Shown: one piece after another, positions 5,985 to 8,494 of the stretch
Numbering within the stretch: the first letter of the stretch is position 1
Layout of the letters: every line of letters begins with the position of its first letter
NCBI GenBank assembly: GCA_022360335.1
Contig: JAKSCZ010000305.1
Span: forward strand, 1 to 8,494
Source of the DNA: Pseudomonadota bacterium
GTDB taxonomy: Bacteria > Pseudomonadota > Gammaproteobacteria > Steroidobacterales > Woeseiaceae
Length of the DNA stretch: 8,494 nt
Direction of reading: 5' to 3'
Notes under the pieces: generated by a model
Databases searched by the model: none
What the model was told of the DNA's origin: nothing
What the model saw: the letters and a program-made list of their open reading frames with translations, nothing else
Position numbers and translations under genes: made by a program

Positions 5985-7391
5985 CTAACGATTGAAATGA
6001 TCCTCCAGGACCTTTGCCACGCAGCAGGTCAGCCGTTTGCCCGTCTCGATGTGCAGGAACTCGTTCGGCCCGTGCGCATTCGACTTCGGTCCGAGCAACC
6101 CGGTGATCAGGAACTGCGCCTCGGGAAAGCGCTCGCCCAGCATGCCCATGAACGGGATCGTGCCGCCCGTGCCCATGTACATCGACGGCTTGCCGAAGAA
6201 AGCGTTCGACGCTCTTTGCATCGACGCCTCGAGCCAGGGCGCGATCTCCGGAGCGTCCCAGCCGGCCATGCTCGAGTCGGCGTCGAACGCCACTTTGACG
6301 AGCGGCGGCGTATCCTTCTCGAGCGCCTCCTTGACCGCGCTGGCCGCGTCTTCCGCATTCACCGTCGGCGGCAGCCGGAACGACAGCTTCAGCACCGTGT
6401 ACGGCAACAGCACGTTGCCCGCGTTGACGAGGTCCGGCATGCCGTCCTGGCCCGTGACGGCGAGCGTCGGCCGCCACGTGTTGTTGAGCATGAGCTCATC
6501 GTATGCTTCGCTCGGCTGCGGATCGTCGACGGCCCAGGGGAACTTCTCGTAGACCATCTTTTCGAGCGTGGCGGCGGCGAGTCCGGCCTGCTCGAGTCGC
6601 TGGGCCGGAATCTCGGCGTGCAGGCTGTCGATGAGGATCCGTCCCGAATTCTCGTCTTCGATACGGCCGATGAGCTGGCGCACCGTGCGGAAACTCGACG
6701 GCACGACGCCGCTCGCCGTGCCGGAGTGAACGCCTTCGGTCAGCACGTCGACGCGCAGCGTCCCGGTCAGGTTGCCGCGCAGCGAGGTCGTGCACCACAA
6801 TTGCTCGTAATTGCCGCATTCGGCGTCGAGGCAGACGACGAGGTCGGGTGAGCCGATGCGGTCCGCGAGCAGGTCGATATAGTAGGGAAGGTCGAAACTG
6901 CCGCTCTCTTCGCAACCCTCGACGATCACGACGCAATGGGCGTGCGGGACGCCCTGCTCCTGCAATGCCCGAATGGCGGTCAGCGAGCCGAACGTCGCGT
7001 ACCCGTCGTCGGCGCCGCCGCGGCCGTAGAGCCTGCCGTCCTTGATGACGGGGGTCCAGGGGTCGAGGTCATCGTCCCAGCCGCTGAACTCCGGCTGTTT
7101 GTCGTAGTGACCGTACAGCAGCACGACGTCGTCGGACTGGCCGGGGATGTCGATGAACAGGACGGGCGTGCGGCCTTCGATACGAACGACCTCGACCGTC
7201 ATGTCCCCGATCGGCTGCGTCCTGCACCAGGCCTCGAGCATCTGCACGGCCGTTTCCATGTGGCCGTTCGCCTCCCAGTCGGGATCGAAGTGCGGCGATT
7301 TGTTGGGGACTTTGATGTACTCCGCGATCTCGGGAACGATCGAGTCGTCCCACATCTGGCCGACGAATTCGGCGGTCTTCCGGTTGTCCAT
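5985..7391 (-). CDS. M20 family metallopeptidase (CNDP-like dipeptidase)
   Basis: A 468-residue cytosolic di-zinc peptidase, probably a dipeptidase; there is no signal peptide. Seen: GHYDKQP at 94-100 (H95 metal ligand, D97 beside it), GRGGADDG at 123-130 (D128 as bridging Asp), EGCEESGS at 158-165 (E161 general base, E162 ligand), LDAE at 188-191 (D189 ligand), and NAHGPNE at 438-444 (H440 ligand). This is the complete metal set in the order found in carnosine/Cys-Gly dipeptidases such as CNDP2. The dimerisation lid contains VHSGTASG at 221-228, whose H222 matches the histidine that reaches into the partner's active site. The length is typical. ATG 7391 is supported by an AAGG 7 nt upstream; the MBL hydrolase stop lies 9 nt before the ATG and the glycosyltransferase ATG is 1 nt after this stop, so all three are likely one transcript. 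The exact peptide substrate cannot be read. Confidence 0.93.
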   Translation of the reverse strand: MDNRKTAEFVGQMWDDSIVPEIAEYIKVPNKSPHFDPDWEANGHMETAVQMLEAWCRTQPIGDMTVEVVRIEGRTPVLFIDIPGQSDDVVLLYGHYDKQPEFSGWDDDLDPWTPVIKDGRLYGRGGADDGYATFGSLTAIRALQEQGVPHAHCVVIVEGCEESGSFDLPYYIDLLADRIGSPDLVVCLDAECGNYEQLWCTTSLRGNLTGTLRVDVLTEGVHSGTASGVVPSSFRTVRQLIGRIEDENSGRILIDSLHAEIPAQRLEQAGLAAATLEKMVYEKFPWAVDDPQPSEAYDELMLNNTWRPTLAVTGQDGMPDLVNAGNVLLPYTVLKLSFRLPPTVNAEDAASAVKEALEKDTPPLVKVAFDADSSMAGWDAPEIAPWLEASMQRASNAFFGKPSMYMGTGGTIPFMGMLGERFPEAQFLITGLLGPKSNAHGPNEFLHIETGKRLTCCVAKVLEDHFNR

Positions 7392-7400
7392 AGTATTGCC

Positions 7401-8294
7401 TTAGTCTTCCGTCAGGGAACGGATGAGCGTCTGCGTCATGCGTTCGGTTGTAATAAAGAACCAGCTGTACTCGTCGCCGTAGCCGGCGAGCGGGTTCGCC
7501 TCGTGAATCTGCTCCTCGGAGAGTCCCTTGTCTATCAGTGTTTTTACGCGTGCCTCGGCGTCCCTGAGCATCGCGAGATCTTTCTCGAGGTCGGCGCGCG
7601 TGGCGACCGGGCCGTGGCCCGTCAGGTAGCGCGTATCCTCGTCGCCCATGTCGATGAGTCGCTGCATGCCGGCCAGGTAACCGGGGACCGTACCGCCGCT
7701 GTCGAGGTCGATGAACGGAAACAGTCCGCGGAAGCTCAGGTCGCCCGCCGCAATCACGTTGGCATTCCTGAAGTGGATGATCGCATCGCCGTCCGTGTGG
7801 GCGTTCGGGACGTGGATGGCGACGGCCTGCTCACCGTTCACGTGAAACGTCATCCGGTCGGAGAACGTGACGACGGGCAGAGCGCCCGGCCCCGTGTCGA
7901 GCCGCTCGTCCCCCGCCATGCGAGCGCGCAGCCGGTCGTGCGAGACCACCAGCGCACCATTCTCGCTGACGTAGGCGTTGCCGCCGACGTGGTCGCCGTG
8001 GGCGTGCGTGTTGATGACGAAGTCGACCGGCCGTCCCGCGATCTCTTCCGCCTTGGCTACGAGGGCCGGAGCCGTCTGCTCGATTACGTCGTCGATCATC
8101 ACGACGTATTCGTCGCCGACGAGCAGGCCGACGCCGCCGCCGACGAAATCCGAGGGCTCGTTGAGGGCGAAGCCTTCATTGGTGTTGCCGATCTGGTAGA
8201 TACCGGGCGCGACTTCGACGGCCGCGAACGGGCCGGGCGCCTCTTGTGCAAGTGCGAGCGGCGCGAAGGCCAGCAGCAGGACCGTCTTCTTCAT
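7401..8294 (-). CDS. Secreted metallo-beta-lactamase-fold hydrolase
   Basis: A 297-residue MBL-fold metallohydrolase, probably periplasmic. Seen: a signal peptide (MKKT, hydrophobic LLLAFAPLALA, likely cut after A16 before QEAP), a first strand region ending in VVMIDD near 64-69, and the zinc motif THAHGDH at 96-102 (H97, H99, D101, H102). The remaining ligands follow as H166 in NAHTDGD, D185 in AAGDLSF and H227 in TGHGPV. All expected metal residues are present. The Asp at the bridging position, rather than Cys, fits the general hydrolase branch better than class B1 beta-lactamases. The C-terminal 60 residues are a helical tail. Start: ATG 8294 has GGAG 6 nt upstream and begins a clean signal peptide; the frame is open for 25 more codons to an ATG at 8369, but these would bury the signal peptide. 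It is the first gene after a 77-nt gap and leads the peptidase by 9 nt. Substrate unknown; related proteins act on lactones, thioesters, sulfates and beta-lactams. Confidence 0.9.
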   Translation of the reverse strand: MKKTVLLLAFAPLALAQEAPGPFAAVEVAPGIYQIGNTNEGFALNEPSDFVGGGVGLLVGDEYVVMIDDVIEQTAPALVAKAEEIAGRPVDFVINTHAHGDHVGGNAYVSENGALVVSHDRLRARMAGDERLDTGPGALPVVTFSDRMTFHVNGEQAVAIHVPNAHTDGDAIIHFRNANVIAAGDLSFRGLFPFIDLDSGGTVPGYLAGMQRLIDMGDEDTRYLTGHGPVATRADLEKDLAMLRDAEARVKTLIDKGLSEEQIHEANPLAGYGDEYSWFFITTERMTQTLIRSLTED

Positions 8295-8300
8295 CGTTGT

Positions 8301-8304
8301 CTCC
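8301..8304 (-). promoter_or_regulatory. Ribosome binding site for the MBL-fold hydrolase
   Basis: GGAG on the minus strand, 6 nt before ATG 8294. It decides between this start and the upstream in-frame ATG at 8369, which has no such site and would place 25 polar, Pro/Arg-rich residues before the signal peptide. Confidence 0.6.
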
Positions 8305-8323
8305 GGCGGATGCAGGGACGGCG

Positions 8324-8329
8324 ATTGTA
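8324..8329 (-). promoter_or_regulatory. Candidate -10 element for the MBL-peptidase-glycosyltransferase operon
   Basis: On the minus strand TACAAT (one change from TATAAT) lies about 30 nt before ATG 8294 and would give a leader of roughly 20 nt carrying the GGAG site. Only a weak -35 match (GCCACA, 18-nt spacer, three of six bases) sits upstream, inside the hairpin. It is the only promoter-like sequence in the only real gap on this strand. Read by eye. Confidence 0.35.
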
Positions 8330-8340
8330 GCCCGGAACGA

Positions 8341-8360
8341 CCCCGCTGTGGCCCGCGGGG
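8341..8360 (-). terminator. GC-rich hairpin after the dehydrogenase gene, terminator-like
   Basis: CCCCGC (8341-8346) pairs with GCGGGG (8355-8360) around an 8-nt loop, starting 11 nt after the dehydrogenase stop as read on the minus strand. The bases that follow, TCGTT, are a poor U-tract, so it may be a weak or Rho-assisted terminator, a transcript-stabilising hairpin, or chance in GC-rich DNA. The 77-nt gap it lies in also holds the candidate promoter. Confidence 0.3.
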
Positions 8361-8371
8361 CTGCAGCATCG

Positions 8372-8494
8372 CTACTGGCGTCCCGGGAACGAGAACTGCG
8401 CTTTTTCGCGCACGCCGCCGGACGGCCAGCGCTGGGTGATCGTCTTGCGGCGCGTGTAGAAACGCACGCCGTCCGGACCGTAGGCGAAGAGGTC
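8372..8494 (-). CDS. mmsA: CoA-acylating methylmalonate-semialdehyde dehydrogenase type (C-terminal 40 residues)
   Basis: Only the last 40 codons and the stop are in the window; the gene enters from the right edge. The visible tail begins DLFAYGPDGVRFYTRRK and continues TITQRWPSG, ending in FSFPGRQ. The pattern DL-x-AYG-x-DGVRFYT-x-x-K-x-x-T-x-RW is the C-terminal signature of methylmalonate/malonate-semialdehyde dehydrogenases (MmsA/IolA type), which oxidise the semialdehyde with NAD and CoA to propionyl- or acetyl-CoA in valine, thymine or inositol breakdown. The catalytic Cys and NAD-binding motifs are outside, so another aldehyde dehydrogenase of the same clade is possible. A hairpin follows the stop, and a 77-nt gap separates it from the MBL hydrolase, so it may or may not share that transcript. 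Confidence 0.72.
   Translation of the reverse strand, partial: DLFAYGPDGVRFYTRRKTITQRWPSGGVREKAQFSFPGRQ

Noticed and set aside
6936..8330. 464-codon open frame on the plus strand opposite the peptidase and MBL genes.
   Set aside because: It spans two well-supported genes in antisense, and its low-complexity Val/Arg/Asp-rich product is typical of a shadow frame.
8295..8369. Upstream ATG that would lengthen the MBL hydrolase by 25 residues.
   Set aside because: It lacks a Shine-Dalgarno, would hide the signal peptide, and covers the hairpin and candidate promoter.
1..8494. Search for tRNA/rRNA genes, CRISPR repeats, transposases and long direct or inverted repeats.
   Set aside because: Nothing convincing was seen by eye on either strand.

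Overview
The window is GC-rich, tightly packed bacterial DNA, almost all coding, with GC-rich third codon positions in every gene called. I read no phylogenetic marker. The gene content (an envelope-polysaccharide locus beside a catabolic operon) and the protein style (a secreted MBL-fold hydrolase with a Gram-negative-type signal peptide, a CNDP-like M20 dipeptidase and an MmsA-type dehydrogenase) suggest a Gram-negative proteobacterium, perhaps a gammaproteobacterium. That placement is inference.

Plus strand, 1-5010: a six-gene run that looks like part of a surface polysaccharide (O-antigen, capsule or exopolysaccharide) cluster. In order it holds the 3' end of a DPM1/GtrB-like family 2 glycosyltransferase with a C-terminal membrane anchor; a small protein that faintly resembles the N-terminal half of a non-hydrolysing UDP-GlcNAc 2-epimerase; a Wzx-like flippase; a small APH-fold kinase; a SAM-dependent methyltransferase; and a family 4 glycosyltransferase. 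Every junction is a 1-nt gap, a direct or near-direct abutment, or a 4-nt overlap, so the run is very probably one translationally coupled operon. The likely scheme is assembly of a lipid-linked saccharide on the cytoplasmic face, decoration by phosphate and/or methyl groups, and flipping by the Wzx-like protein. No polymerase, chain-length regulator or sugar-nucleotide gene lies in the window, so the cluster must continue to the left.

Minus strand, 8494-4973: the 3' end of a methylmalonate-semialdehyde-dehydrogenase-type aldehyde dehydrogenase; a 77-nt gap with a GC-rich hairpin and a plausible promoter; a secreted metallo-beta-lactamase-fold hydrolase; an M20 metallopeptidase 9 nt later; and, only 1 nt after the peptidase, a second family 4 glycosyltransferase. 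That last gene converges on the plus-strand glycosyltransferase and the two coding regions overlap tail to tail by 38 nt. This is the seam between the polysaccharide locus and what looks like the resident catabolic genes, except that one glycosyltransferase has ended up on the catabolic transcript.

The most interesting points are: the kinase and methyltransferase as neighbours, which recalls the WbdD-type chain-terminating kinase/methyltransferase but as two separate proteins; the apparent absence of the glycine-rich nucleotide loop in the kinase; and the small orphan epimerase-half-like protein. I found no mobile element, CRISPR array, tRNA or rRNA.
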